Source: an uncultured Clostridia bacterium (GTDB lineage: Bacteria; Bacillota; Clostridia; TANB77; CAG-508). From it: DNA of 23,219 bases. The stretch covers positions 1 to 23,219 of the forward strand of contig CAPIEU010000019.1 in the NCBI GenBank assembly GCA_948630815.1. Direction: 5' to 3'. Both the position numbers and the translations under genes were made by a program. This document shows positions 23,009-23,219 of the stretch, in pieces. Below the pieces are notes generated by a model. It did not search any database. It saw only the letters and a list, made by a program, of their open reading frames with translations, and was not told where the DNA came from. How positions within the stretch are numbered: position 1 is the first letter of the stretch; each line of letters starts with the position of its first letter.

Positions 23009-23027
23009 AGTATTTTAATAATTGCAA
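22999..23027 (-). promoter_or_regulatory. Near-consensus promoter of the antisense RNA
   Basis: TTGCAA (23027-23022), 17-base spacer and TATAAT (23004-22999) on the minus strand, with a G seven bases downstream at 22992. It is among the best promoters in the window, yet no minus-strand protein gene follows it before 22567. Confidence 0.75.
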
Positions 23028-23056
23028 CACTTTTTTATATATATTTTTTTTGAACA

Positions 23057-23085
23057 TTGACTTTTTTATAAATTTATGTTATAGA
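23057..23085 (+). promoter_or_regulatory. Plus-strand promoter reading out of the window
   Basis: TTGACT, 17-base spacer, TATAGA. No ribosome binding site or frame is visible in the remaining 134 bases, so its gene lies beyond the right edge or it makes a non-coding RNA. I see nothing else in 23010-23219. Confidence 0.5.
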
Positions 23086-23219
23086 ATTAATATTTCTACT
23101 AACTCTACATTAATTTTTCATATTAAAATTTAGCAATTAAACTTATGAACCATTACCAACTATACTTATTAAAATTATATCTATTATAATTATAGAACTT
23201 TCAAATCAAAATTGCATCC

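Noticed and set aside
1..23219. CRISPR array, tRNA or rRNA genes, transposase, integrase or att site
   Set aside because: No regularly spaced repeats, cloverleaf, rRNA core or recombinase motif was found on either strand. The only 16S-like match is the 14-base anti-SD segment near 22909.

Overview
The window is about 23 kb of very AT-rich DNA with strong GGAGG ribosome binding sites, standard stop codons and sigma-A-like promoters. This points to a low-GC Firmicute, probably a clostridial relative, and the content is a prophage or phage of siphovirus type. No host core gene is visible. All family names come from recognising the translated sequence; no database was searched.

The late operon runs on the minus strand, right to left. 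In order it encodes a terminase with a small-subunit-like N-terminus (21923-20364), portal (20334-18931), a large minor capsid protein ending in a CdiA-type nuclease toxin domain (18927-17227), a structured 300-base gap, scaffold (16929-16345), major capsid (16321-15329), four connector or minor capsid genes (15312-13655) and the major tail protein (13652-13038). The tail genes resume at 5145 with two tail-assembly chaperone-like genes, a short tape measure (4070-1620), a small tail protein and the start of a tail-tip protein that leaves the window at base 1.

Between the major tail protein and the chaperones lies a 7.9 kb accessory island with its own promoters, operators and terminators. It carries a divergent ribbon-helix-helix gene, a RelBE-type toxin-antitoxin pair, a DUF4065 (Panacea) antitoxin with a probable toxin, a membrane-protein/zinc-ribbon/membrane-anchored Mrr-nuclease operon whose last protein ends in an FtsK-gamma-like domain, a CopG-like regulator followed by a candidate antisense RNA and a ParB-like operon, and a frameshifted DUF6731-like gene coupled to a four-helix membrane protein. 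Much of this looks like toxin-antitoxin or anti-phage cargo.

Upstream of the terminase (22165-23219) are two small phage genes and what looks like an undescribed type I toxin-antitoxin locus. A 21-residue hydrophobic peptide gene has its Shine-Dalgarno in a hairpin. A convergent antisense RNA starts from a near-consensus promoter. Both transcripts run into a shared central hairpin, and direct repeats on either side let the antisense RNA pair with the toxin mRNA. The layout resembles the enterococcal par (Fst/RNA I-RNA II) locus, but the peptide does not look like Fst.
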